Source of the DNA: JAGNNV01 sp031392925
GTDB lineage: Bacteria; Acidobacteriota; Vicinamibacteria; Fen-336; JAGNNV01
DNA: 64,000 bases
Reading direction: 5' to 3'
Assembly: GCA_031392925.1 (NCBI GenBank)
Contig: JANMVV010000378.1
Location: 6,380-70,379 of the forward strand
Within the stretch, counting starts at the first letter, position 1; every line of letters starts with the position of its first letter. The position numbers were made by a program, and so were the translations under genes. The notes below the pieces were generated by a model. It was not told the DNA's origin and did no database searches. It saw nothing but the letters and a program-made list of their open reading frames with translations. Of the stretch, positions 25,383 to 34,506 are shown piece by piece.

Positions 25383-26306
25383 TCAGGCGTTGCCGACGGG
25401 GAGCCGGTCGAAGTGAACCATGGACGCGAATTCGTGGAACCGATCGTTGATCTCGTTCTGCTTCAGGGTGAGGAGGCGCTCCACCCCGAAGGCCTCGCAG
25501 CAGAACGAAGCCACCGTCGACCCCATGATCACGGCCTGGCGGAACGTCGCCGGGTCGTGCGAGTCCGTCTGGTCGAGGTAGCCCATCAGGCCGCCCGCGA
25601 AGGAATCACCGGCGCCGGTGGGATCGAGAACGTGCTCGAGCGGAAAGGCGGAGGCGAGGAAGCAGGAGTCTTCCTGAAAGAGAAGGGCCCCGTGCTCGCC
25701 CTTCTTGATGATGAGCGTCTTCGGACCCATGGCCCGGATCTTTCGCGCCGCGCGGATCACGTTCCAGTCCTTCGCCAGTTCCTTCGCCTCGGAGTCATTG
25801 ATGAGGAGAACCTCTACCTTCGCGAGGGTCTTCTTCAACTCCTCGAGGCGATGGTTGATCCACAGGTTCATGGTGTCGCAACCCACGAGCTGGGGTGCTT
25901 CGACCTGCTCCAGAACATCGCGTTGCAGCGACGGCTCAATGTTGCCGAGGAAGAGCCGATCGGACTTGCGGTAGCTCTCAGGAAGTTTGGGCTTGAAATG
26001 CTCGAAGACGTTCAAGTCGGTGCAGATGGTTTCGCGGGAGTTGAGGTCGGTCGAATACTTGCCCTGCCAGTGGAAGGTCTTCCCGGGCAAGTGCTCGAGA
26101 CCCTGCAGGTCGATCCGCCGGCCTTCAAAGGCGCTCATCTGCTCGGGACCGAAGTCGTCGCCGACCACACCCACCATGTTGACATCCGTGAAGAACGAGG
26201 CGGCCAGGGCGAAATACGAGGCGGAGCCTCCGAGGATTCTCTCGGCGCGGCCGGCGGGAGTTTCAAGCGTGTCGTAGGCGACGCTTCCAACAACGAGAAC
26301 AGACAT
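25383..26306 (-). CDS. PfkB-family sugar or nucleoside kinase
   Basis: 307 residues. PfkB signatures: the N-terminal GSVAYDTLETP and GGSASYFALAASFF segments, and the C-terminal catalytic motif DPTGAGDSFAGGLMGYLD with its aspartate base. The family phosphorylates sugars or nucleosides; the substrate is not determined by these motifs. It follows the MTA phosphorylase gene by 96 bases. An obvious but unproven idea is a role in recycling the adenine- or ribose-containing products of that enzyme. The ATG at 26306 gives the standard N-terminal beta strand. Confidence 0.9.
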   Translation of the reverse strand: MSVLVVGSVAYDTLETPAGRAERILGGSASYFALAASFFTDVNMVGVVGDDFGPEQMSAFEGRRIDLQGLEHLPGKTFHWQGKYSTDLNSRETICTDLNVFEHFKPKLPESYRKSDRLFLGNIEPSLQRDVLEQVEAPQLVGCDTMNLWINHRLEELKKTLAKVEVLLINDSEAKELAKDWNVIRAARKIRAMGPKTLIIKKGEHGALLFQEDSCFLASAFPLEHVLDPTGAGDSFAGGLMGYLDQTDSHDPATFRQAVIMGSTVASFCCEAFGVERLLTLKQNEINDRFHEFASMVHFDRLPVGNA

Positions 26307-26402
26307 GGCTTCTTGGGTGCTTATCCAGGGTGAGGAAGGGGGATGAGGGAACGGGTTTCTTGAGGGAAGTCGCGGGCGCCTCGGGCATCCGCGGCGCGAA
26401 GC

Positions 26403-27275
26403 CTATTTCAAGTAGCGCCCGATTATGGGGGCCAAATCCTTTTTGACCTTCTCGGGGATGAGATAGGGCGCGGTCATGATCGCAAACTTGAGAGCGCTTT
26501 CGCACTCGCAGTCGCGGGGTGCGGGAAACTGTTCCACCGCGGCCTTGAGGATCGCCTTCGCCATGGAGGCGTTCTTTTGGACCACCGCCACCACCTGCTC
26601 GACGGTGACCGCGTCGTGCCCGGGGTGCCAGCAGTCGTAGTCGGTGACCATGGCGAGAGTCGCGTAGCAGATCTCGGCCTCGCGGGCGAGCTTGGCTTCC
26701 TGCAGGTTCGTCATGCCGATGAGGTCGGCGCCCCAGGATCGGTACAGGTTCGACTCGGCGAGGGTCGAGAACTGCGGCCCTTCCATGCAGACGTAAGTGC
26801 CACCCTCATGGATGACGGCGCCGGCGCGCCGGCAGGCCTCGCCCAGGATCCTGTGGACGTGTCTGCAGACCGGATGGGCGAAGCCCACGTGGCCCACGAT
26901 GCCGCCTTCGAAGAAGGTGCCCTTGCGGCCGAAGGTGCGGTCGATGAACTGATCGGGCGTCACCATGTGGGTGGGGACGTACTGCTCCTTGAGCGAGCCC
27001 ACCGCGGAGACGGAGAGGATCCACTTCACGCCGAGAGCCTTCAGGGCCCAGATGTTGGCGCGGAAGTTGATCTCCGAGGGCGAGATCCGATGGCCGCGAC
27101 CGTGACGCGGCAGGAAGGCGACACTTTGCGCGCCGAACCCGCCCACCATGATCGCGTCCGACGGTTTCCCGAAGGGGGTCTCGATGAAAGCCTCGCCCTG
27201 GGCTTCGAAACCCTCGATGTCGTAGAGGCCGCTGCCTCCGATGATGCCGATGTCCGCGGTGTGGTTCATTTCCAT
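26403..27275 (-). CDS. mtnP: S-methyl-5'-thioadenosine phosphorylase
   Basis: 290 residues, normal for the family. Motifs: IGIIGGSGLYDIEG at the N-terminus, the phosphate-binding FLPRHGRGHRISPSEINFRAN, YVCMEGPQFSTLAES and the late TDYDCWH. It cleaves methylthioadenosine to adenine and methylthioribose-1-phosphate in the cytosol, the first step of methionine salvage from polyamine synthesis or SAM radical chemistry. A second in-frame ATG two codons in is equally possible. It starts one base after the epimerase stop. Related purine nucleoside phosphorylases exist, but the motif set fits MtnP. Confidence 0.93.
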   Translation of the reverse strand: MEMNHTADIGIIGGSGLYDIEGFEAQGEAFIETPFGKPSDAIMVGGFGAQSVAFLPRHGRGHRISPSEINFRANIWALKALGVKWILSVSAVGSLKEQYVPTHMVTPDQFIDRTFGRKGTFFEGGIVGHVGFAHPVCRHVHRILGEACRRAGAVIHEGGTYVCMEGPQFSTLAESNLYRSWGADLIGMTNLQEAKLAREAEICYATLAMVTDYDCWHPGHDAVTVEQVVAVVQKNASMAKAILKAAVEQFPAPRDCECESALKFAIMTAPYLIPEKVKKDLAPIIGRYLK

Positions 27276-27276
27276 T

Positions 27277-27669
27277 TCAGGCCTGCTTCAGTTCGAGGAG
27301 AACGCCGGCCGCGGACTTCGGGTGGATGAAGGCGACTCGGCAGCCGCCCGCGCCGATCCGCGGCACCTCATCGAGAAGCTGCGCTCCGGCCGCCTTCATT
27401 TCGGCCATGGACTTCTCGATGTCATCGACGAGGACGCAGATGTGGTGCAGCCCTGAACGCTTCTCGAGGAATTTCGCGATCACCGACGAGGGGTCTGTGG
27501 GCTCCAGAAGCTCGAGGTGCGATTCGCCCACGGTGATGAACGCGGTCTTCACCTTCTCGGTCGGCACGTCGTGCTCGGACTCGATCGTGAAGCCGAGGGC
27601 CTCGTAGGCGCGCTTGGCCGCGGTCAGGTCTTTCACCGCGATGCCCAGGTGGTCGATCTTCAGAATCAT
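27277..27669 (-). CDS. mce: methylmalonyl-CoA epimerase
   Basis: 130 residues. VOC-fold pattern: ILKIDHLGIAVKDL at the start, LELLEPTDPSS, SGLHHICVLVDDIEKSMAEM and the closing FIHPKSAAGVLLELKQ. Metal-binding histidine and glutamate positions (H of DHLGIAV, E of LELLEP, H of LHHICV, E of LLELKQ) are present. It interconverts the (S) and (R) forms of methylmalonyl-CoA in propionate metabolism. The ATG at 27669 gives the family N-terminus; a longer in-frame extension is Arg-rich and not convincing. It lies directly between meaB and mtnP with 13- and 1-base gaps. Confidence 0.93.
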   Translation of the reverse strand: MILKIDHLGIAVKDLTAAKRAYEALGFTIESEHDVPTEKVKTAFITVGESHLELLEPTDPSSVIAKFLEKRSGLHHICVLVDDIEKSMAEMKAAGAQLLDEVPRIGAGGCRVAFIHPKSAAGVLLELKQA

Positions 27670-27682
27670 GGCGTCTCCGTCG

Positions 27683-28624
27683 TCACTCGATGCCCTTGAG
27701 GGTCTCGTCGGCCGCCGAGTAGGGATCGACCAGCCGATTCTGTACCCGCTCGCGCAGGCGCAGGCTGGAATCGAGCGCGTCGATGCGGCGACGCACCTTC
27801 TCCCGAAGGAGCCCTTCCACCTGCGCCTCGAACTGGCGCAGGAGCCGTTCGCGCCGCCGGGCGGCCAATTGCCCGCTCGCCTCGCGCCGGGCGCGGACCT
27901 CTTCAATCGTCTTCGCCAGTTCCTCGATGCCCTGGCTCGACGGGGCCACGGTGCGAACCACCGGAGGCCGATCGCCCCTCGTCTCGCCGGTGAGCGACAG
28001 CATCATCTCGATTTCCGAGGCCAGCCGATCGGCGCCGTCGCGATCGGCCTTGTTCACCACGAACACATCCGCGATCTCCATGATCCCGGCCTTGAGGGCC
28101 TGGACCTCGTCACCGAGACCGGGCACCAGAACCACGATGGCGATATCCGCTTCGGAGGCGATGTCGACCTCGTCCTGCCCCACGCCCACGGTCTCGACGA
28201 TCAGGATGTCCTTGGACGAGGCGTCGAGCACAAGGAGGGCGGCGGCGGTGGCGGCGGAAAGGCCGCCTAGAGCGCCGCGCGTGGCCATCGAGCGAATGAA
28301 CACGCCATCATCGGTCGCGTGGTTCTGCATGCGGATCCGGTCGCCCAGGATGGCGCCCCCGGAAAATGGAGAGGTGGGATCGACGGCCACCACACCCACC
28401 GTCTTCCCCGCTTTCCGGAAATGCGTGGTCAGCCGATCGACCAGAGTCGACTTCCCCGCCCCGGGCGGACCGGTGATCCCGAGGGTCAGGGCACGGCCGG
28501 CATGCGGAAAGAGACGGGCGAGCAGTGCGCGTGAGCCCGGCCAGTCGTCCTCGACCGCCCGGATGGCCCTCGCCACCGCGCGGATGTCACCGCGCAGGAT
28601 GTCTTTGTCTTCCGGGAGTTTCAT
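27683..28624 (-). CDS. meaB: methylmalonyl-CoA mutase-associated GTPase MeaB
   Basis: 313 residues. G3E-type GTPase motifs: ITGPPGAGKSTLVDRL P-loop, DPTSPFSGGAILGDRIRM switch, IVETVGVGQDEVD and VVNKADRDGADR. MeaB loads and protects the B12 cofactor of methylmalonyl-CoA mutase. The mutase itself is not in this window. It precedes the epimerase by 13 bases and follows an acyl-CoA dehydrogenase by 28 bases, so the string fits propionyl-CoA or branched-chain acyl-CoA breakdown. Confidence 0.95.
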   Translation of the reverse strand: MKLPEDKDILRGDIRAVARAIRAVEDDWPGSRALLARLFPHAGRALTLGITGPPGAGKSTLVDRLTTHFRKAGKTVGVVAVDPTSPFSGGAILGDRIRMQNHATDDGVFIRSMATRGALGGLSAATAAALLVLDASSKDILIVETVGVGQDEVDIASEADIAIVVLVPGLGDEVQALKAGIMEIADVFVVNKADRDGADRLASEIEMMLSLTGETRGDRPPVVRTVAPSSQGIEELAKTIEEVRARREASGQLAARRRERLLRQFEAQVEGLLREKVRRRIDALDSSLRLRERVQNRLVDPYSAADETLKGIE

Positions 28625-28652
28625 GCGCCCTTGCGTGCGTCCCGAACCGACC

Positions 28653-29792
28653 TTAAGCGAGAAGGGATCGCGCGATCACGAGTTTCTGGATTTCGCTCGT
28701 GCCTTCGCCGATGGTGCCGAGCTTGGAATCGCGCAGGGCGCGTTCCACCGGATAGTCCTTCACGAAGCCGTAGCCGCCGTGAATCTGGATCGCCTCCAGA
28801 GCCACTTCCACCGCCATCTCGCTGGCAAAGAGTTTCGCCATGGCCGACTCGGTCTTGTGTTCGCGACCGGCGTCGCGCAGCGCGGCCGCCCGCAGCATGA
28901 GGAGCCGGGCCGCGTCGATCTTCATGGCCATCTCGGAGAGCTTGAACTGAACGCCCTGGAATTCCGCGATGGCCTGATTGAATTGCTTGCGTCCTTTCGC
29001 GTAGGAAAGCGCCGCTTCGAAGGCACCCTGTGCAATGCCGATCGAGAACGCCGCGATGCCGATGCGCCCGCGATCGAGAATTTTCAGGGTATCGATGAAG
29101 CCCTGGCCGAGCTCACCGAGCAGGTTGTCCTTCGGGATGCGGCAGTCCTCGAGGATCAGTTCGGAAGTGTCGGACGAGCGGACGCCCAGCTTGTCTTCCT
29201 TCTTGCCCGGCCGAAAGCCCTTGGTTCCGCGATCCACCAGGAACGCGGAGATGCCCTTGTTGCCTTTCGTCTTGTCGGTCACGGCCATGATGACCGCCAC
29301 CTCGGCGAAGCTCCCGTTGGTGATGAACGTCTTGGAGCCATTCAGGACCCACGAGTCTCCGTCCTTGACCGCGACCGTCTTGGTTCCGCCCGCGTCCGAG
29401 CCGGCGCTGTTCTCGGTCAGGCCCCAGGCCCCCACGAACTCGCCGGTGGCGAGTTTCGGCAGGTACTTCTTCTTCTGTTCCTCGCTGCCGGCCAGGAAGA
29501 TGTGGCCGGAGGAGAGAGAGTTGTGAGCCGCGGTCGAGAGAGCCACGCCCGCGTCGACGCGTGCGAGTTCCTCGATGACGATGGTGTAGTCCACCGTCGA
29601 CATGCCCGAGCCGCCGTATTCCTCGGGAAAGACCACGGCAAGGAGCCCCAAATCGCCGAGCTTGATGAAGATGTCGCGAGGGAACTGCTGGGCCTCGTCC
29701 CAGGCCCGGGAATTCGGCTTCAACTCGCGTTCGGCGAAATCGCGGACGGTTTTCTTGAGGAGCCGCTGATCCGCGCTCAGTTCGAAGTCCAT
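28653..29792 (-). CDS. acyl-CoA dehydrogenase
   Basis: 379 residues, typical for short/branched-chain acyl-CoA dehydrogenases. Visible are the FAD/substrate segment GLTENSAGSDAGGTKT, the GIAAFSIGIAQGAFE helix, IHGGYGFVKDYPVERALRD and the C-terminal GEGTSEIQKLVIARSLL with the expected catalytic glutamate. It oxidises acyl-CoA to enoyl-CoA and passes electrons to ETF. With meaB and the epimerase downstream, a branched-chain or propionate-yielding substrate is likely; exact chain length is not readable from sequence. Confidence 0.93.
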   Translation of the reverse strand: MDFELSADQRLLKKTVRDFAERELKPNSRAWDEAQQFPRDIFIKLGDLGLLAVVFPEEYGGSGMSTVDYTIVIEELARVDAGVALSTAAHNSLSSGHIFLAGSEEQKKKYLPKLATGEFVGAWGLTENSAGSDAGGTKTVAVKDGDSWVLNGSKTFITNGSFAEVAVIMAVTDKTKGNKGISAFLVDRGTKGFRPGKKEDKLGVRSSDTSELILEDCRIPKDNLLGELGQGFIDTLKILDRGRIGIAAFSIGIAQGAFEAALSYAKGRKQFNQAIAEFQGVQFKLSEMAMKIDAARLLMLRAAALRDAGREHKTESAMAKLFASEMAVEVALEAIQIHGGYGFVKDYPVERALRDSKLGTIGEGTSEIQKLVIARSLLA

Positions 29793-29865
29793 TCCATACC
29801 TCTAAGGAACTCCCTCAGAAACGAGGGGCTCTCGATCTTACGCGTTCGCTCCCGTTTGGAACGGC

Positions 29866-30702
29866 TCAGGAAACCGTCTTGAAGAACGCATAGAGGAGAG
29901 GGGCGGCGAGGATGAAAGCGTCCATCCGGTCGAGAGCCCCGCCGTGACCGGGGAAGAGGGTTCCCGAGTCCTTCGCTCCGACGTAGCGCTTGAACAAACT
30001 CTCCAGCAGGTCGCCGGCGATGCCCGCGGTCGCCACCAGCACGCCGATCACGATCACGAGGCCGAGCGACTGGTCCTTGAACAGATAGGTCGCGACCACC
30101 GCACTCGCGAGAGCGGCGCCGACAAGTCCGCCGATCGCCCCTTCGACGGTCTTGCCCGGCGAGACCTGGGGCGCGAGCTTGTGGCGGCCGATCGCGTGAC
30201 CGGTGAAATACGCGAACACATCGGATGAAATGACGACCGCGAGCAGCAGGGCGATCCGCGACGTGCCTTCCTCCATCGGGGGGAGGCTCGAAAGAGCGGC
30301 GAAGGACCCCGCGCCAAGTCCGATCAGGAGTCCGGCCAGCGCCCCCGCGCCTTCGGCGGCGAGAACGGGAATTCCGAATCGATCCGCGCGCGACACCGCG
30401 ACGAACGCGGCGGCCACCGCGGCCACAATGGGGAGTCCGGAGATGGGAAACGCGTGCGTCGCGTCGGGTGTGCCCGCCATTTCAAAGAAAAGGGCGATGC
30501 CGGGAAGAAAGGAAATGTGGGAGGCGTGGAGCGAGGCGCGGGCGAGCAGGGTGTGGGCTTCACTCACCCCGAGGACGCAGAGGATCGCGGCGAGGATCCA
30601 GGGGCCGCGCTGCGGAAAAAGGGCGATGGCCGAGACCACGACGGGAAGGACCACCACCGCGGTCGCGACCCGCCGGAAGAGATTCGAGGAGAAAAGGCTC
30701 AT
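29866..30702 (-). CDS. cdsA: phosphatidate cytidylyltransferase
   Basis: 278 residues with about seven or eight membrane segments. The CDP-alcohol/CdsA signature is at the C-terminus: LFKRYVGAKDSGTLFPGHGG then LDRMDAFILAAPL. SPGKTVEGAIGGL is also diagnostic. It makes CDP-diacylglycerol for phospholipid synthesis in the cytoplasmic membrane. The ATG at 30702 overlaps the uppS stop by four bases; the longer in-frame extension to 30801 runs into uppS and is Arg/Pro-rich. The uppS-cdsA order is common in bacteria. Confidence 0.95.
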   Translation of the reverse strand: MSLFSSNLFRRVATAVVVLPVVVSAIALFPQRGPWILAAILCVLGVSEAHTLLARASLHASHISFLPGIALFFEMAGTPDATHAFPISGLPIVAAVAAAFVAVSRADRFGIPVLAAEGAGALAGLLIGLGAGSFAALSSLPPMEEGTSRIALLLAVVISSDVFAYFTGHAIGRHKLAPQVSPGKTVEGAIGGLVGAALASAVVATYLFKDQSLGLVIVIGVLVATAGIAGDLLESLFKRYVGAKDSGTLFPGHGGALDRMDAFILAAPLLYAFFKTVS

Positions 30703-31493
30703 GCCCGCGATGTGGCCGCGGTGATGCCGCCGTAGCGACGTTCCCTTTTCTGGAAATCGGCGATCGCCTGCAGCAGGTGCCGGCGGCGGAAGTCGGGCCA
30801 CAAGACGTCGGTTACCCAGATCTCCGCGTACGCGATCTGCCAGAGGAGAAAATTGGATACGCGCAGCTCGCCGCTCGTGCGGATCAGGAGATCCGGCTCG
30901 GGGAGATGGGCGGTGAAGAGATACTTTTCGATCGTGGCCTCGTCGATCGTTGACGGATCGAGGGCGCCAGCCTTCGCCTCGTGGGCGATGCGGCGCACCA
31001 CGTCGGTGAGCTCGGAGCGACCCGAATAGTTGAGGGCCAGCGAGAATTGAAGGCCGGTGAGGTGCGCGGTCTCCCGGATGCCACGGCGCAGTTCGTCCTG
31101 CACGTCCTTCGGAAGGCCATCGAGCCCACCCACCACTCCGAACTTGATGTTGTTCTCCTGGAGCGTTCTCAGCTCCCGACGGATGTAGAGCTTCAGCAGA
31201 CCCATAAGACCCGACACCTCGTCGGTGGGCCGCTTCCAGTTCTCGGTCGAGAAAGCGTAGACGGTGAGGGCCTCGAGCCCGAGGCGCGCCGCGGTCTCGA
31301 CCGTGGAACGTACGGACTCGACTCCGGCCCGATGACCTTCGAGGCGCGGGAGAAAACGGCTCTTCGCCCAGCGTCCGTTGCCGTCCATGATGATGGCCAC
31401 GTGGCGCGGAAGGCGGTCGAAGTCGATGGCGTCGACGAGTGCTCTCTCGTCGCGGTCGCTTCCAATCACCTCGAGAACCTGGGTGCGCGTCAT
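30699..31493 (-). CDS. uppS: isoprenyl transferase (undecaprenyl diphosphate synthase)
   Basis: 264 residues from the ATG at 31493; an in-frame TTG at 31523 is the alternative. Family motifs: HVAIIMDGNGRWAKSR with the catalytic aspartate, GHRAGVESVR, TVYAFSTENWKRP and the C-terminal PDLLIRTSGELRVSNFLLWQ. It condenses isopentenyl diphosphates onto farnesyl diphosphate to make the lipid carrier for peptidoglycan and surface glycans, which also serves the polysaccharide cluster further right. Coupled to cdsA by an ATGA overlap. Confidence 0.95.
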   Translation of the reverse strand: MTRTQVLEVIGSDRDERALVDAIDFDRLPRHVAIIMDGNGRWAKSRFLPRLEGHRAGVESVRSTVETAARLGLEALTVYAFSTENWKRPTDEVSGLMGLLKLYIRRELRTLQENNIKFGVVGGLDGLPKDVQDELRRGIRETAHLTGLQFSLALNYSGRSELTDVVRRIAHEAKAGALDPSTIDEATIEKYLFTAHLPEPDLLIRTSGELRVSNFLLWQIAYAEIWVTDVLWPDFRRRHLLQAIADFQKRERRYGGITAATSRA

Positions 31494-31559
31494 GCTGAGG
31501 GATTGTAAGCGGTCAGGCGACAAGGCTCAGCCGCGGGTCGAGAGCGCCTCGTCCAATCC

Positions 31560-31988
31560 TCAGGAAAAGCGCTCCACGACCAGGGTCAGCCCGTCACGCG
31601 CCACCACCCGCACCCGGTCGCCTCGCCGGAATTCAACCCTCGGCGCGCACCGGGCGTGCCAGAAGGACCCAAACACCTCCACCTCCAGCGGCGAAGCCTG
31701 CACCACGATGCCCTCTTTGCCCACCGGGGACGCGTCCGTCGAGGGCGGCTCACGATGCCGATACAGGAAAACGTACATGGCGAGGGGCGTGAAGATCCAC
31801 AGGAGCAGGCGCGGCCAGGAAAGGCCCTCGGGCCGAAGAGGCGGATCCAGCAGGTACCACAGAGCCCAGAAGGCGAGAACGATGAGGATTCCCGTGCTCG
31901 CGTGCAGCGCAGTCACGCTATTGGCGCTGCCGTACCACGCAACGGTCATGAAGACGTTCGAGACGTCCGGGTTCGGTTCAATCGCCAT
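31560..31988 (-). CDS. membrane protein with NfeD-like C-terminal domain
   Basis: 142 residues. Two hydrophobic segments at about 28-48 and 60-78 precede a soluble domain (about 90-142) with the NfeD OB-fold pattern: GKEGIVVQA, VEVFGSFWHARC and FRRGDRVRVVARDGLTLVVE. NfeD-type domains usually accompany membrane proteases or stomatin-like proteins; no such partner is adjacent. It starts 7 bases after the stop of the secreted protein upstream on the minus strand, so the two are likely co-transcribed. Confidence 0.75.
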   Translation of the reverse strand: MAIEPNPDVSNVFMTVAWYGSANSVTALHASTGILIVLAFWALWYLLDPPLRPEGLSWPRLLLWIFTPLAMYVFLYRHREPPSTDASPVGKEGIVVQASPLEVEVFGSFWHARCAPRVEFRRGDRVRVVARDGLTLVVERFS

Positions 31989-31995
31989 GAGCGGT

Positions 31996-32709
31996 CTAGC
32001 GGCCGCCGGGGATGAGGGGCCGGAACACCACCGTGTATCGCTTCGGACCTTCGCACACCTGAGCCATGTCGGGGCCGGTGGGAAAGCTCCGGGTCAGTGT
32101 CTCGGGCACCGTGGTTTCACCGCTCACCGCCTGAGCGAGCGGGGGCAACCCCTTCGCGGTGCGGCATCCTCCGGGGAGGGTTGCCTCCCGAACCGTCATG
32201 GTGAACTCGGAGGGGTCCCAGGGCTTGAGGGAAGGATGGCGAAAGCCCGCGAGACGGCGGATGAAATCGGGCAGGGGCGAAAGAGCGAGGCCGCCCGCGG
32301 GAGGGAGCTTGCCCATGACCACGATCTGCAGCGGCGCGCCCAGGAGCACCGAGAACCTGAAGATAGCCGGACCGGCGCCCTCACCCGGCTCCTGGCCCAG
32401 GACGAGCGTCTTCGGCGGACCGGCCTTGCCAACGGATTTCATCGCCGCGTCGAGCTGCGTTGAAATCGCCTGCATCTCCGTCTTGTCGAGAAAACCGCGC
32501 AGCACTTCGCGCCGTCCCGCCACGAAGACCGAACCGTCGGTGAGCAGGGCGAAGCGCGGCGGGACGCCGTCGAAACTCTCGCGAGCGGTGAGCTTCACCT
32601 CCGCGGGCAGGGGATCGAGCCGGAGCCACTGAGCGGGAGGAGCCGCCTGCGCCACGGCGTTTTGGGCTCCGCCGAGCAGGGCGCCCACGATGAGGACCAG
32701 GCGGATCAT
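31996..32709 (-). CDS. secreted protein of unknown function
   Basis: 237 residues with a signal peptide ending near QNAVAQA. The mature part is about 215 residues, with two widely spaced cysteines (in GGCRTAKG and VCEGPKR) that could form a disulphide in the periplasm. I recognise no family motif. It is the first gene of a possible unit with the NfeD-like protein. It diverges from the gamma-glutamyltransferase gene across 87 bases. Confidence 0.75.
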   Translation of the reverse strand: MIRLVLIVGALLGGAQNAVAQAAPPAQWLRLDPLPAEVKLTARESFDGVPPRFALLTDGSVFVAGRREVLRGFLDKTEMQAISTQLDAAMKSVGKAGPPKTLVLGQEPGEGAGPAIFRFSVLLGAPLQIVVMGKLPPAGGLALSPLPDFIRRLAGFRHPSLKPWDPSEFTMTVREATLPGGCRTAKGLPPLAQAVSGETTVPETLTRSFPTGPDMAQVCEGPKRYTVVFRPLIPGGR

Positions 32710-32781
32710 TGGCTGAGGATAATTCGCCGGGGCGTGCGCGCGACTGAGCGAAGGGTCCTCGTTAAGATGGAGCGTCCCCTC

Positions 32782-32787
32782 AGGAGG
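32782..32787 (+). promoter_or_regulatory. ribosome binding site deciding the ggt start
   Basis: A perfect AGGAGG nine bases before the ATG at 32797. It picks this start over in-frame upstream starts (32662 and 32767) that would add a non-signal-like extension and hide the signal peptide. Confidence 0.85.
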
Positions 32788-32796
32788 AAAAGAATC

Positions 32797-34503
32797 ATGC
32801 GCGTTGCCCGCCTAAAGCCGCTCCTTGTCGTCCTCGCCCTGGGAGTTTCATCCCTGCCACCGACGACGCAGGCCGCCCAGCCGGTTCGAGCCAGGAGCGG
32901 GATGGTGGCATCGCAGGCGTTCATCGCCTCGCAGGTGGGGACGGACGTTCTCAAGGACGGGGGCAACGCGGTCGACGCGGCCGTCGCCGCCGCGTTCGCT
33001 CTCGCCGTCGTCCATCCCACGGCGGGGAATATCGGGGGCGGGGGCTTCCTGGTGAACCGGCTCGCCAACGGAAACACGAGCACCTACGATTTCCGCGAAA
33101 TCGCGCCGGCGCTGGCCCACCCCGGCATGTTTCTCAAGGACGGCAAGTACGACGCGGAGCTTCATCACAATTCCCACGTCGCGGTGGGCGTGCCCGGAAC
33201 GGTGGCCGGGCTCTACGCCGCCTGGGCGGACCTCGGCTCCAAGAGGATGCCGTGGCGGCGCCTGGTGGAGCCCGCGGTCGTCCTCGCCCGCGAGGGCTTC
33301 TTCGTGACCGATGGTCTCGCTCGATCGCTCAGGAGCGTCCTGCCTCACATGCAGAAGTATCCGGCTTCATTAGCGCAGTTCTCGCGGAAGGGCGTGCCCT
33401 ACGAGATGGGCGACCTCCTCAAGCAGCCCGATCTCGCGGACACGCTCCAGCGCATCGCCCTTGAAGGACCGCGCGGCTTCTACGAGGGCGAGACCGCCCG
33501 TCTCATCGCGAAGGAGATGAAGGCGAACGGAGGCCTCATCACCGAGGCCGACCTGAAGAGCTATGCGCCCAAGAAGCGGCCCGCCACGGTGGGAACGTAC
33601 CGCGGCTACGAGGTGATCAGCATGCCCCCCATCAGTTCGGGGGGGACCGCGCTCATCGAAATGCTGAACGTCCTGGAAGGCTACGACCTCGCCAAGGACG
33701 GCCCGCGCTCGGCGGCCACGATTCATCGGATCACCGAGGCCATGCGGCGCGCGTTCGCCGATCGGGCCCGGTACATGGGCGACCCCGCGTTCAATCCGAA
33801 CCTGCCGACCACGCGCCTGATCTCCAAGGAATACGCGCTCGAACTTCGCAAGACCATTCGCGAGGACAAGGCCTCGGTGTCGACCCCCGCCACGTTCGAG
33901 TGGCCGGCGGAGAGCGACGAGACCACGCATCTCTCCGTGGTCGATCAGGACCTGAACGCGGTCTCCATGACCTATACCCTCGAAGCCGGCTACGGCTCGA
34001 AGATCGTGGTCCCGGGTGCTGGGTTCCTGCTCAACAACGAGATGGGCGACTTCAACGCCGGCCCCGGCCTCACCGACGGAAAGGGACTGATCGGTACCGA
34101 GCCCAATCTGGCTCAACCCGGCAAACGGATGCTCTCGTCGATGACGCCCGCCATCCTCGCCAAGGACGGCGACCTGTTCATGGTCATCGGGTCGCCGGGC
34201 GGCCGCACCATCATCAACACCGTCCTGCTCACCATCCTCAACGTCGTCGACTTCGGCATGAATATCCAGGACGCCGTGGACTTCCCGCGGTTCCATCATC
34301 AGTGGCTGCCCGACCGGATCGACTTCGAGAAGAACGGCATTTCGCCCGACACCCTCGCCATCCTGAAGCAGCGCGGGCACGCATCCGAAGAGAGTCCATA
34401 CCCTCAGGGCGTCGCTCAGGGCATCGTGTGGAACAAGCGCGACAAGGTCCTTGAAGGCGCAACGGATCGACGCGTCCTCGACGGGGCTGCGATCGGACAC
34501 TAG
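32797..34503 (+). CDS. ggt: gamma-glutamyltransferase
   Basis: 568 residues. A signal peptide ending near TTQAAQ sends it to the periplasm. The heavy-chain segment includes GGNAVDAAVAAAFAL, GNIGGGGFLV and YDFREIAP. The autocleavage site is at the first Thr of TTHLSVVD (T376), after which the light chain carries the new N-terminal nucleophile. MLSSMTPAI and GSPGGRTIINTV are further family motifs. It hydrolyses or transfers the gamma-glutamyl group of glutathione and similar peptides. The cytochrome-TPR gene starts four bases after its stop, so the two share a message. Confidence 0.95.
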   Translation: MRVARLKPLLVVLALGVSSLPPTTQAAQPVRARSGMVASQAFIASQVGTDVLKDGGNAVDAAVAAAFALAVVHPTAGNIGGGGFLVNRLANGNTSTYDFREIAPALAHPGMFLKDGKYDAELHHNSHVAVGVPGTVAGLYAAWADLGSKRMPWRRLVEPAVVLAREGFFVTDGLARSLRSVLPHMQKYPASLAQFSRKGVPYEMGDLLKQPDLADTLQRIALEGPRGFYEGETARLIAKEMKANGGLITEADLKSYAPKKRPATVGTYRGYEVISMPPISSGGTALIEMLNVLEGYDLAKDGPRSAATIHRITEAMRRAFADRARYMGDPAFNPNLPTTRLISKEYALELRKTIREDKASVSTPATFEWPAESDETTHLSVVDQDLNAVSMTYTLEAGYGSKIVVPGAGFLLNNEMGDFNAGPGLTDGKGLIGTEPNLAQPGKRMLSSMTPAILAKDGDLFMVIGSPGGRTIINTVLLTILNVVDFGMNIQDAVDFPRFHHQWLPDRIDFEKNGISPDTLAILKQRGHASEESPYPQGVAQGIVWNKRDKVLEGATDRRVLDGAAIGH

Positions 34504-34506
34504 AGG

